From contig VCJN01000965.1 in the NCBI GenBank assembly GCA_006384855.1, forward strand, positions 186,001 through 250,000: a DNA stretch of 64,000 bases, given 5' to 3'. The stretch is from Tetraselmis striata (taxonomy: Eukaryota; Chlorophyta; Chlorodendrophyceae; Chlorodendrales; Chlorodendraceae). The notes below the pieces were generated by a model that saw only the letters and a program-made list of their open reading frames with translations, searched no databases and had not been told where the DNA came from. Shown piece after piece: positions 36,253-47,419 of the stretch (position 1 is its first letter; each line of letters starts with the position of its first letter). The position numbers and the translations under genes are program-made.

Positions 36253-38010
36253 AAAGCAATCGAGTCTGGTTTTGCCAAAAGGGAGCGGAGGCCGTATTAC
36301 ACAAAGAAGCGCCATTTTATTGCTAGGAAGGCTGACACCGGGGGGGGGGGGGGGGGGGGGTCGTCGGAGGAGGAGCCTGCAAGGCGGAAACAGAAAAGGG
36401 GAGGGCGTTGCCGACGGCAGCGAGCTGCAAGATGGCAGGCGAGCTGGTGGTGGTTCTCCTAAGTACCTCTCCGGCCGGGAGCGCGGGCCTACTCATGGGC
36501 GATCGACGGGGAAGCCCGTACGGGAATATAGCGGTACCGGTAATTGAACCGGTTGAAACCACCAATACACCGTACGGGTTGCAATCAGACAGTTAAATTG
36601 TTGGGAAACCCCATAAACATGGTTACATCATTGTAAACATGCAAGCGAGTCTGGTTTTGCCAGTTACGCGCGGTCGTTTAAGATTGCGAGCGTGGGCAGC
36701 AGTCGGCATGCCTGCCACCTAGCTAGACTAAGGCGGAAGATGTCTAAATTTGTAGAAGGGTCTCGCGCCGAGAGGTCTAGATACCTCGATCGAGGCGTAG
36801 GCGCAGAACGGACACGGATGGGGGCGGCGCGACCGTCCGGGCGACGTAGGCCGGACGTGTCTCGAAATCAAGGCGCCGTTCCCGGCGGCGCCATGCAGCA
36901 ATTGGCGCGCGACATGAACCAAAACTGTAGGCCGGCATGAGCGGGCAGGTTGGCCACGAGTGCCCAACAGAGCGGCACATGTAGGATGAGTACGAGCTAC
37001 GCACGCGGTCGCGCGACGGCGCGAGCGCGCCGCGTACAACTACTTCGGTGAAGAACGGCACGTTGTATGCGACACGACAGTAACTATGCACTTGTACCGG
37101 CGACACACAATACGAAGGATGGAGAAAGTGACCCCGCGCGACGACGGCGGTGTACAGTCGCTGCCATCACCAGCGGCGGTCATCTCGCCGCCTCGCATGA
37201 GGGCCGGCATCTCAAACGCATAACGCATCGGGGCGCGGGCACATGGGACCTAGTGTGGCCGTGACGTACTGGTTCTGATGTGTGTCGGGGACGGTTATTG
37301 CCGGCGACGTCGCAGAAGACTCCCCGGCTTTGCCGTTAAGTGGTCGTCGCGGGTCTCGCATCGCAGAGTGTGGCGAGGCGGCCGCCGCCGCTGCTGCAAC
37401 GACGGCTGCCGACCACCTCACACGCCGCAGACCTACGATTATGATGCCACGAAATGCATAGCAGGTCGCGCTAAGTGGCGGAGCTGCCCCCCGGCGGGCA
37501 GCTTGTAGTGTTGTCAAAGGTGGGATGTCGTAAAGCCGGGAACGAGTCGGCCGGCATAAAGGCTCTGACAGCCTACGCCGGCCCATAACGATGCCAATGT
37601 TGTCGGGACGAGGGCAACGACGAGGCGGCCGCCGCTGCCGCACTAGCGACTGTCGCCAAGGTTCCCAACCTGGAGTCGGACCAGAGTGCAGTTACGGTCA
37701 CCACGAGACGTTGAGCACGCTAGATGGTAGAGCTTCCCCACGGCGGGCAGCTGAAGATGGTCGTTGTCCTTGTGACGACGACGTTGCAATCGTATTTGAC
37801 GCGTCGGAGACGCGCCGGACCGAGCCGCGCCTACGCTTCCGACTGCAGCCGCATCAAACATTACTTGCGGCACGGTTAGGGCGAGGGCAACGAGCCCTCT
37901 CAAAACACAGGCGCGTGAGCGGCGCCATCCCGTAACGGACCGATTACGCAGGTAGTTTCGAAAAACGGGTTGCACTAGGACAGTTGAATTGTTGGGAAAC
38001 CCCATAAACA
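36253..38010. mobile_element. Terminal-direct-repeat element, copy 2 (diverged)
   Basis: The blocks follow copy 1 (25079-27540) in order: GAGTCTGGTTTTGCCA, the GCGAGCTG/GATGGCAG region, AAACCCCATAAAC, the second GAGTCTGGTTTTGCCA, then the internal modules with CCCCCCGGCGGGCAGCT. The right end near 37970-38010 repeats the GGAAACCCCATAAAC block. A 20-nt G run interrupts the left repeat. Beyond it, 38120-38240 holds an inverted fragment of the same terminal region. The copy is older and rearranged compared with copy 1. Confidence 0.6.
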
Positions 38011-38754
38011 GGTTTATAGACCAGTACATCGTCGTACTGCTGTTGATGCTCGTATGTAGTGGTATACGGGTACGAGTACAAGGGCTTCCGATAATCCCCA
38101 TCCCCCGTGAGCCCCGCCCGCGCACCCGGCCGGGGTGCTACTTAGGACAGCCACCAGTAGCTCGCATGCCATCTTCCAGCTCGGTATCTTCGGCAGCGGC
38201 TTCGCATACTTGTGCGCGCGGGGGTCGTAGAGGCTGATCGGGACGTTTTCGGGTAGCGATGCGCACGGTATTGAATTTGAGTTGGGAGGTCGCCTTTGGG
38301 GGGTTTAAACCTCAACAACCGAAGCCGAGTCGCAGTACGGGCTTTCGTGGGCTCGCAACAGGGCTCGCAGTGGAACAACCTCTCGCAATACAGTCAACTC
38401 TTGAGGTTACGTGGGGCGGACGCGCTCGGTATCATGGCCGCTGCTCGTCACGGTCGTCAACGACGAAAGCTACCCCTGCCGCACCAAATCGGCGCGGACG
38501 GAGGTGAACGTCCGTGTCGTCGGGACGGCCGTTTGCCAACCTGCAGGACACGTCAATTCTGTCCGCGTGTCCTCGCAGCAGGGCGTCGAGGCATGCATGA
38601 TACATTTTATGGGGTTTGGAGTACTTAAGTGTGGGGTGATGGCATTAGGCCGACATTCCGACAAGACCGCGTTACGCGAACAAGCAGCCCGATGGCAGCT
38701 TGGGGGATAATGGGTACCGATTGTAAATGAATTTGGGTACGGTCATTAATTCGG

Positions 38755-41090
38755 ATCTAGGTATGCAGCACATAGTAGACGACCGGTTAAGAAAGGTAAA
38801 CGCGCCATCGAGGAACTCGATTCGGTATATATCCCTATATTAGTCGGTGGACGGGACATAATTCCTATTAATGTGCGTGTGTCTGTCTTTAAAACCGGTG
38901 TACTACTGATTCTAACTAACTTACGGGTGTGAAGTATGGGGTATGGATAGAACTAGCGGCGCAAATAAATTACAAATTGTACGAAATCAATGCTTGCGGT
39001 GCCTTATTGGGGTGGGTAAAAACTCCCCTTGGGTGGGCCACTGCACCGATGATGCGGGAATTGGATATTGCGCCCATAGAGGCTACGGCCGCTGCGGCAC
39101 GGGCTCGGGCGTTCCTTCAAGCACCCGACTTGAATACTTGTATAACCCAATTAGTAGATCAGCCAAGTTGGGCGCGCCCTAACACCTGGACGTCGGGGAC
39201 TGTGTGGTGGTTAGATGATCGACTAACTAGGACGAAGGTAGGGCTAGCTGAGGGGTCGCACCTTCCACTTGAGTGGAGTTAACTAGCCGCGCGCGATGCC
39301 GCTAAACTAGTAAAGGCATCGGCGCGGGCGCGGATCGTCGGCATCGTTACCACGCACTAAAACCTGGGGTATATATGTCCATGCGTCTTATGCGTCAAAC
39401 CCGTTGCCACGGTATGGTGTGGGTGTCCCCGCGGGGGTTGTGGCCGGGCTGCACATTATGACACAATTACGCACCCGAGTATACCTGCCCACAAAAGTCT
39501 TGCCCCCCTTGTCAAGCATCTATTGTACATTGGCCCATTATGAGCCCTCACCGTTTCCGGCCGCGCCCTTCCATGTGTCATACGTGAACACGACATCATA
39601 CGTTGGGGGGGCCCAAAGTGGCGTTTGTTGGGCTCTCGCTGTAAAAGCCATACGTGTGCGTGCCATTGTTCAGGTTTAGTAATGAATTTGACAACCCAAT
39701 GTCACGAGGGCACGAAATTTTATATCGCACGTGTATGCGTTCTATCTATACGGATGCACGCCAAGAGTTAGCTCTACCATCGTAGAGCACATTCACAAAG
39801 GCACGTTGTCCCCACCGTCGGCATGCAAGCAAGTGAGCACTTCCCGCAAAACGGCCAATACTGCGATAAAAGCTTGCTCAAAAAGCCAGCCCACCTACAG
39901 CTGCTGCCCGCATTCAATGCGCCCTTGGTAGAGTCGGGCTTCAGCCCTACCTGCGCAGGGGTGCATCCCCCGAGTCAGCGGGTGGGTCCATATGGTCACC
40001 TACTAGGGAATCGTCTTGGGTATGTGGTAGGGCTGGCCATCAATACGCTCCCATATTCTGCTGTTGGGCTGCGCCTAGCGGGCCCCTAAGCGGGGAAAGT
40101 CCGCCCGCTCAGGGCGAGTACATCGCCTTTTTATCGGGATGCGGGTCGCGCGGTAAGCCACTGCACCAGGGTTTGTAGGAGAACCTAACAATATTTGCGT
40201 CGCCCCCCCCCCCCCCCCCCCCCTCGGTATATTTCCACCGAGGGGCCGACAGGGTTCGAACCCGCGCAGAGCGGAATCACGAGCGTAGCAGGCAGCCCCC
40301 CCCCTCCGCAACCTATCACATTTCAAGCCATTGATGAATATTCGGAGTTACTTAATTATATCATAAAAATGCGAGTCGGCGGTCGGCGGCGCCGGTGCTT
40401 ATGTGGCGATATGGACAGATACGTATGTACAGGTCAAGACTTACGAGGGGACTGTATTTCTCACTGCCCGCCGCGATTGGTCCGGATTCGTACCATGCCA
40501 TGAGCGGTTCCTAGAACACTGCCCTTCATGTGGCGGAGGTGAATCTGAAACTCTATCGAACATATGTTGGTGGAGTGCCCGCGGTGGGCGGGGGTATCAC
40601 CGTCCTAATTTGGGTTACTTGTTAGCTCCGGAGTTCAGGGATTTTATTAGTAGTCAGGTTAAGACGCGTCAAGACTTGAGGACTTAACTGCCTTCATTTT
40701 GGGCGGGGTCCCCCCCTCCCCACACGGCACCCGGGATTTTACTGGGCATGGGAAAATTTTCCAGCTATGGCGTCGGGCCCTCCCTCACGTTGCCTTCTTT
40801 GTTGCACATTTGTCGCACTCCCTAATGCTTTGCTCCGCGGGTTGGGGCTTTGCCCCAACTCGCATTACTCGAATGGGCCGACGCCCAAACGGGTAGGGCG
40901 GACCTTTTCGTGGTCAGTATCTTTTTGTTATACAGGGAGAGCGTCAAGAGAATGCACGGAAAGTACTGGGGAAGGAAGAAGCCTACATTTAAGCAGAACC
41001 CTCTCGTGGTCGGTGCCGGGTATTTTGATGGCACTGTTTTAGACGGTGATCCAACAGTGATGGAAATTTTATCACTGGCCTTTAATTAGT
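38755..41090 (+). mobile_element. Decayed non-LTR retrotransposon (LINE), 3' part
   Basis: KRAIEELDSVYIPI is followed by a segment ending VLLILTNL, then YGVWMDRTSGANKLQIVRNQ and LRCLIGVG, and in the next frame ELDIAPIEATAAAARARAF. Together these match the region after the reverse-transcriptase core of LINE proteins. Further on, CPSCGGGESETLSNIC (about 40518-40565) matches the C-terminal zinc finger of such proteins. Frames shift at least twice, so the copy is dead. The RT catalytic core itself was not found. Confidence 0.6.
40235..40320 (-). repeat. tRNA-like fragment with perfect B box
   Basis: The minus strand reads GCGGGTTCGAACCCTGT, a perfect B-box/T-arm sequence, beside a 20-nt C run (40203-40222 on the plus strand). 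No full cloverleaf is convincing. It is probably a SINE or tRNA relic inside the LINE region. Confidence 0.4.
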
Positions 41091-41137
41091 CTTGCAGAAT
41101 GCTTCGGCAATTTCCTTGACTATAACGGAGCGTCGCC

Positions 41138-41240
41138 TACCCAGGGCTTTCCGTAGCTGTATCGCTGCCTAAACGGCCGTCGTAGACAGGCTGCAAGGGT
41201 ATTACTGGTGCCAGTCCTGTCCCGGAGGCGGGGAGAAAAA
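41138..41240. repeat. Dispersed ~100-bp repeat, copy 3
   Basis: It matches 23186-23285 on the same strand, from CCCAGGGCTTTCCGTAGC through GGCCGTCGTAGACAGGCTGC to GGCGGGGAGAAAA. Confidence 0.75.
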
Positions 41241-41539
41241 ACCTCGCGGGATACAGCAGGAGGGCACCCGTACGACCGCGCTGCTTTGGCTTGGCGGCAT
41301 GCGGGTGAGTGGGCGGCATGCGGCCTCAAGCGCCTCCAACTCCAGCGGGTCCTTGCCCTGCTGCTGAGCGACAGACACCGCGACCGCTGGGGTTAAGAGA
41401 CCTTCGAGACCACCTCGTAAGCACTTCACCGGTGGGTGGCTGAGCTCGCGGGTATTGCTGGTGCCCCCCCCCCCCCCCCCCCCTCTTGGATACCTGGCGA
41501 GCCCTGGCAGTAATAGCGGCAGCAGGAAAAGCCGACAGC

Positions 41540-43891
41540 ATGGAAGCGCTGGGCGTGGACCCCGCCGTGCTGGCGAACATGGGTGCCTCCGGCAAGGGTA
41601 GCCTCCGCATCCACAGCACCCCGCCGAGCAGCAAGTACAAGCCGGTGGACTACCCGCCGAATATCGTGATGGCGCGGGCCGCCTCCCCGCCGAACCCGAC
41701 CCTGCCGCGCAAGCCCAACAAGGGCATCCGCACCAGCAAGGCGCTCAGCGAGACCTTGAAAGGTGCGCGCCATTCGGCTCAGTACGTATCATCATACATA
41801 TTGCCTCTGCAATCAGAACCCTGTCACCCCAGTGACGCTTGGTTGAGGGAGTGAGAGAGGGGGAAGTAGGGAGGGGGGTCGATACATGGTAGGTGTCACA
41901 TTGGCTGTGCAAATAGAGCCTCAATCATTCTGTCAGCACTGCACCAGGAGTTTGAGCCTGGCCTGATTGGTACCAGGCTCGCCGCTGCGTAGAGGAGAGT
42001 GCGCGTAAGCCTGACTAAGGCGCACGGCTTTCTCTCTGGCAGGCCGCGCGGGCAAATATGGCGAGCTGATTGGCAAGAACGGCGGCCACTACTGTGGGGA
42101 GATCTTGGCGGGGCGGCCGCATGGCAATGGCCAGTACTTTGTCCCAGCTGGTCCCTCCGCGCGGAACTACAGGTGGGCAGCCAGCGCCATCTGCCGCCCA
42201 TCTCTGCCACGCCAAACCCCTCTTGTCCCATTCCCCTCAGCAGTGCCGGGCCCTGACACATATGCATTTCCCGCCAGGCTTCAATACGACGGAGAGTGGA
42301 TCCAGGGGCGCCGGGAAGGGCATGGCATCCGATACTACCACACCAGTCCGCAACCCTCTCTCACTCTATCGCCTGCGTGCTGCACTGCCCACATCTGCTC
42401 CACCCCTGCGCCCACAGGATGACCCTCACGCCCACTGATGCTGAAATCTGATTGCTGCGGGCTCACAGATGAGGTATACACCGGCGACTTTGTAAACAAT
42501 GAGCGGCATGGTTACGGTCGCATGGACTACCGAAACGGCGACAGTTACGAGGGCCAATGGATGTCTGGCCACAAGCGAGGCCTTGGCACCCACTACTACG
42601 CGGTCAGCAACCCTCACCCCTCCCCCCCCCCCCGCCAAACCCCCTCCTTTCCCCTCGCCTTTTATCTGTGGGTACCCCATGATCAGCCCTGCGAACATCC
42701 TGCCTGCGCTGGTCAGGCTTCATGCGGCATCCTTGTCCTGAGACGCGCGCCCCTGCCTTGCTGTGCCGCAGAATGGCGACTTCTTTGTCGGGTATTTCAT
42801 GAATGACAACAAGGAGGGGCTGGGCACGCTCTACATGGTGCAGAAGGTGGGCGCCCCAACGCGCTGTCAACCCCTTCCTGAGACCGGCAACCCCGCCACC
42901 CCCTCTGATCTAAGCGGCGTCACATGTTGCGAGACGGGACGGGGTTGCGCTAAATGCCGAGGCCGTCTCGCTGGCCGGCAGGGGAAGAAGATGGTGGGGG
43001 AGTGGGTATCTGACAAGTGCGCCACCTCGAGCATCATGTTCATCGAGGAGGGCGAGCTCAGCCCGCTTGACGACAACCTGGTGGAGACCATTGAGATGAG
43101 GTGCGCTGCCTGGACTCCCCCCCTCCAGGGGTCCCTGGCCTAGTTGTTCTGGCAGCTGCTCCGGAATGCGCACGAGGCAACTATACTCAGCCTTCCCTCT
43201 GTGGTGCACCTGCAGCATGCCGGAGAGCGGGCCGGACATGGAGCGCCGCGAATTCCCTGCGCTGGACCTGAAGCAGCCCAACAAGCTGCTGGCCCGGCAG
43301 TTCGCTGGCATCCGCAAGATGCGCGAGGCAGACATCAGGGTGGGCATGACCCCCCCCCCCCCCCCCCCCCCCCCACCCCTCTCTCCCCCTGTTGTTTCGG
43401 TAGTCAACTGCTTTTGCAGCAACATGCATTATGGACAGTGCATCAGCATTGCCGTATCAGCCAGAAGGGGTCCAGCAGGGAGCAGGCAATCCTTCCTCTC
43501 TTACGTTGTCATTTACCGGCGTTTTCTGGGGATGATCGAGCCTGGTCCCTGACAATGCTCTTGTCGGCCTGCCGAATGACAGAGCCAGCGCGAGGCGCAG
43601 CAGCAGAGCGGCACGCTGGGCTACGCGGACGTGGAGATGCTGCGCTTGTCATTCATCCTCATGGCGGGCGGCGACGAGGTAGAGATGGGCGTGCTCACGC
43701 ACCAGCTGCGCGAGCTCTGCGTCATGGCGGGTCTGGACCCTGCACAGGAGCGCACGCCCGAGCTGGTCGCCGATCTTGTTCGCCAGAAGCGCGGCAACGG
43801 CCGTATCCACCTCGACGACTTCCTGAAAATCGTGGCACACTATCGCAACCACTCCACCGCGGAGGTGGCCATCCCGGACGAGTGGTTCTAG
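41540..43891 (+). CDS. MORN-repeat protein with EF-hand-like C-terminus, eight exons
   Basis: Coding exons are 41540-41762, 42043-42172, 42278-42345, 42469-42602, 42772-42846, 42982-43100, 43216-43339 and 43589-43891. All junctions are GT-AG and phase-compatible, giving 391 residues. After a Pro/Lys-rich N-terminus come about six MORN-type units (for example YDGEWIQGRREGHGIRYY, VYTGDFVNNERHGYGRMDY, SYEGQWMSGHKRGLGTHYY, FFVGYFMNDNKEGLGTLYM). The C-terminal 100 residues are helical and resemble a degenerate EF-hand pair (LVRQKRGNGRIHLDDFLKIV), though the loop lacks a full set of Ca ligands. MORN proteins commonly link membranes or radial-spoke/axonemal complexes, so a flagellar or basal-body role is plausible but inferred. 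The upstream C run at 41466-41483 and acceptor CCTGGCAG suggest a 5' leader intron. Confidence 0.9.
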
Positions 43892-43912
43892 AAGCTGTAT
43901 TACGCACTCCAT

Positions 43913-44685
43913 CCCTGAGCTTGCGCCCTGCCCGGGCGTATGACTGTAGTAATGAGAGACACACAACAGGCCTCATGTGGCGCCGCTGAGCCACATGCTG
44001 GCATGAGCTGCTGCGCGTTGTCTCCAGGGAAGGAAAACAACTGGGGTAACTGAAGTTTCACTGGGGACCTGTAGGACAGTCTACAAAGAACCACATCAGT
44101 AAAGCAAGCCAGAAAGGGGGGGGGGGGGGGGGGAGGGGAGAAGTACGCGAATTGGCTGAGGGCAAGGGGAGGGGATTGGGTGAGCCCAGTACCCAGACAG
44201 GCGCCATGGGAGGAACAAGCTGGCCTGTGACTGGTTGGTGAAGTGGCGTACGTGATGATAGTAATGCAATGCTTTATTGGGATGGCATGGCGCGCCCCGA
44301 CTTGGCGCTCCGCCTCAGCCCTGAGCTTGCGCCCTGCCCTAGCGTACGACTGTATTAATGAGAGACACACAACAGGCCTCATGTGGCGCCGCTGAGAAGG
44401 AAAATAACCGGGGTAATAAAAGCTTCACTGGGGACCTGTACTTGGACAGTCTACAAAGAATCACATCAGTAAAGCAAGCGAGAAAGGGGGGGGGGGAGGG
44501 GAGAAGTACGCGAATTGGCTGAGGGCAAGGGGAGGGGATTGGTTGAGCCCAGTACCCAGACAGGCGCCATGGGAGGAACAAGCTGGACTGTGACTGGTTG
44601 GTTAAGTGGCGTACGTGATGATAGTAATGCAATGCTCTATTGGGATGGCGTGGCGCGCCCCGGCTTGGCGCTCCGCCTGGGCCCT
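43913..44685. repeat. 406-bp tandem duplication downstream of the MORN gene
   Basis: Unit 1 (43913-44318) and unit 2 (from 44319) both start CCCTGAGCTTGCGCCCTGCC. Both carry the same GAGAGACACACAACAGGCC block, a G run (17 nt in unit 1, 12 nt in unit 2), and end at GGCGCGCCCCG/CTTGGCGCTCCGCC. Unit 2 is shorter mainly through small deletions. A (CCTG)n stretch follows at 44683-44702. No gene is supported in the array. Confidence 0.85.
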
Positions 44686-44702
44686 GCCTGCCTGCCTGCC
44701 TG

Positions 44703-46157
44703 CGCTGATGCCTCCTTGGCCGTGCCGCGCAGCCACGTCGACCAATATCATGTGTGCCACCATGTGCCATTTGCCCCACCAAGGGGGGGAGGTCTCTGGC
44801 GGGAGCGGCTGTTTGCCGTGATTGACCTTGCCCGCTATGAATTGACCTTGCTCACATTCATTGACTTTCAGAGGCGCGCGACCGCATGCCCGAGACGAAG
44901 TTTCTGCCTGGGCATGACGCATACTACCCATAGCGTCGCCAAGGCGGGCGGACTGCAGATGTCAGCGATGACGCTGGCCCGCACTTAATACCAAAATCAT
45001 TTCAACCGAGCTTGGGAGTTCACTCCCAATACACGATTTTATTTTCCACACCGTATGGGACGACACTGGGTATTCCAACGATGTGTATGTATGGGATGGG
45101 GTGCAGTACCGGCGACGGCATGGGCCTGCACTACCCCTATGGTATGGTATGGTTTAACGCGCCCAGCCTGGAGGCCTGGGGGTAGTGAAAGGGCATCATC
45201 CGGCCCCACCTCGGTGCCTGGCTGCAGCCCTACCAGTGGTGGGTGGCTGGATGATGGTGGGTGACTATCACCAATTACGTTATGTGCATACACTTCACTG
45301 CACAAGGGCTGGCACCGCAGAGGCAGGCAGTGATTGTTCGTGGTACAATACCAACGTTTCTACTTCACAGACTGTTATACATATCCATATACACTGGGTA
45401 CACATCTTTTTACACTGGAACAGCAGCCCAGACAGGGTTTCCAATTTCTACAAACTATAATATACATATATGCATATATCTGGTAAACTGGTAAACATTT
45501 CATTAGATGTCACCTGCCATTTTATTAGGCATCTGCTCTGTGCCACAGCCATCTTACATGTACACGCGGATGTCTGACACTTAGTATCATTCATTGTTTA
45601 CTGTGATTATGATAATTATGATAGTTGGCCTGCACTACGAGATATTAATTGTCATAACAGCAGGACCTCTGCACACTGCCCTCTGCCTTGTACAGGCATT
45701 TTTAGTGGTGGCCTGTTGGCCAGGGCCACACTGGCTTTCTGCAGATGACGACGGATGAGGCACGAGAAAATTAAGAGAAGGATTTATTACCGGTAGAAGA
45801 AATTAGGTGCAAGAAGAGTCGAGTCCGTGCAGGTCTAACGGCCAGCGAGTTTGGGAACGTGCCGTTGAATCTTCAGAAATCACTCCTACTCAGTGGCCGG
45901 ACACTTCCTGCACGCCCCTGTAAGGCAGCACCTCTGTGCAACTACCAAAGCACTGCCTCGCGACAACATCAGCAGTTGCGACGAGTGATTGGGAGTGCCG
46001 GGTTTCCGTCTCGTCGAGTTGTCATTATGGGTAGCGGATATATTACATCATTCAATCGTACCAGTACGAATGTTCGGGATATGAACTGATGTACTTCTTA
46101 CTCCTTATATGCACAATAGTTGCAGGTTTCATTAGCAGTCTAAACTCCGGCGTGAGC
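44703..46157. other. Intergenic, no supported gene
   Basis: A minus-strand frame (44602-44931) and a plus-strand frame (44515-44988) overlap but neither has a domain. The rest is AT-rich and without long frames. Confidence 0.4.
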
Positions 46158-46541
46158 TCAGCAGGCACTAACGCCCTCGGCGTCAGTGCTCGCCGCCGCA
46201 TGCTTGGGCATGCTCAGCTTCAGCTCTCCCTCTTGGGTCATCTTCGCAGTGATATTCGACTCGTTGACGACGGGTGGAAGAGGCATAGCCCGCTGGTATG
46301 GGACCTGCTTCTGCCCAGCATCTGCTTGTTCACCGGTCTGCTCCGCGACTACGGTCTGCTCCCCTACAATGGTGAGGATGCGGTCCTGAGTCAGGCCGAG
46401 CTTGACGTTGGAGATGGCGTTATCTTTCATATCGCCGGAAATCTCTACAGAGTTCTTCGTGTCCTCCACTTTGAACTCGGAGGCAACCACAGGCGGGTTG
46501 ACGTCCACATTGAAGACAGTAGGAGTAGTAGAGGCCGCCAT
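46158..46541 (-). CDS. Small heat-shock protein (HSP20 / alpha-crystallin domain)
   Basis: A single uninterrupted frame of 127 codons starts MAASTTPTVFNVDVNPP. The order of elements matches the alpha-crystallin domain. The N-terminal strand is NVDVNPPVVASEFKVED with NSVEISGD after it. The domain end is QRAMPLPPVVNESNITAKM followed by the characteristic GELKLSMPKHA. The protein is short for the family and has little N-terminal arm. Such proteins act as ATP-independent holdases that bind unfolding proteins as oligomers. The C-terminal I-x-I oligomerisation motif is not seen. It stands alone in AT-rich DNA, and the absence of introns contrasts with the other genes here, so retroposition or recent transfer is possible. 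Confidence 0.8.
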   Translation of the reverse strand: MAASTTPTVFNVDVNPPVVASEFKVEDTKNSVEISGDMKDNAISNVKLGLTQDRILTIVGEQTVVAEQTGEQADAGQKQVPYQRAMPLPPVVNESNITAKMTQEGELKLSMPKHAAASTDAEGVSAC

Positions 46542-47419
46542 GGTCTACAAATTAAGTATACAGTGGGTTAAGAAATAGTTGGTATTCTGTGAGGGGCCAA
46601 TAATATTGTCAGGCTGATTTTATAGTCGCTGCCTTTTTTCTCGCCCGGTGCAATCTTACTGCTGCTACTCCTAGAGTGTGCTTCGGTCGATGCTCCGCTA
46701 GTTGAGGTGAAAAGAGGCTTGCTGTTATTTTGCCGGCAGGCAGTATGCCGGCAGCGCTACCAGTACGGGTAGATGCTCGTACAGGGTAGCTACCAGGTAC
46801 CAGTAGCTTAGAGGGTCGTACGGTCGTCACTTTATGGGGATATACAGGTAGTCGTCATACCGAAGTTCTACGGGTACGAGGCTACCAGTATTTATAGCCA
46901 GCCATCCAGCTATAGCTACTATCATCTACTATATTTTTAAATATTAAACACGATATCTGCGCCGTGTCGTACTCGTACTCGTACATGTACTGGTACTGAT
47001 GTGATCGGCGTATGTGATGATGTACCGGGTGCGCGGTGTGGTGGCGAGGGCTCCTATGGCTGGATGTATAATATACCCAGGCGGCCAGGCCAGATACACA
47101 GGTATATGAATATACGTGCATAGTAGTACAACAAGCAGGCTTTGCGTAGTAGTTGTCTGCAACATCCCATACAGGCATGCATATAACACATGATGAAGAT
47201 ACTAGTACGTTATTGCGTTTTATCACCGATAAATGCAAGCAGGCCGTCCCGTGCTGCGTCATCGACTCGACAACTAGTCGACCACTCGTCATCATCACGT
47301 ATTTAGTGGATGAAGTGAAAATATACGGTACGGTAGGGTACAGTGACGGTACCGGTACCTCTACTACGGGTACCTGTACCAGGAAATCCATACCTTTAAT
47401 CCTGATTAATGGTCGCTAC

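Noticed and set aside
41137-41319. Small conserved protein read from the ~100-bp repeat
   Set aside because: The shared frame with 23079-23294 follows from DNA identity of the repeat. There is no start codon context or third intact copy.
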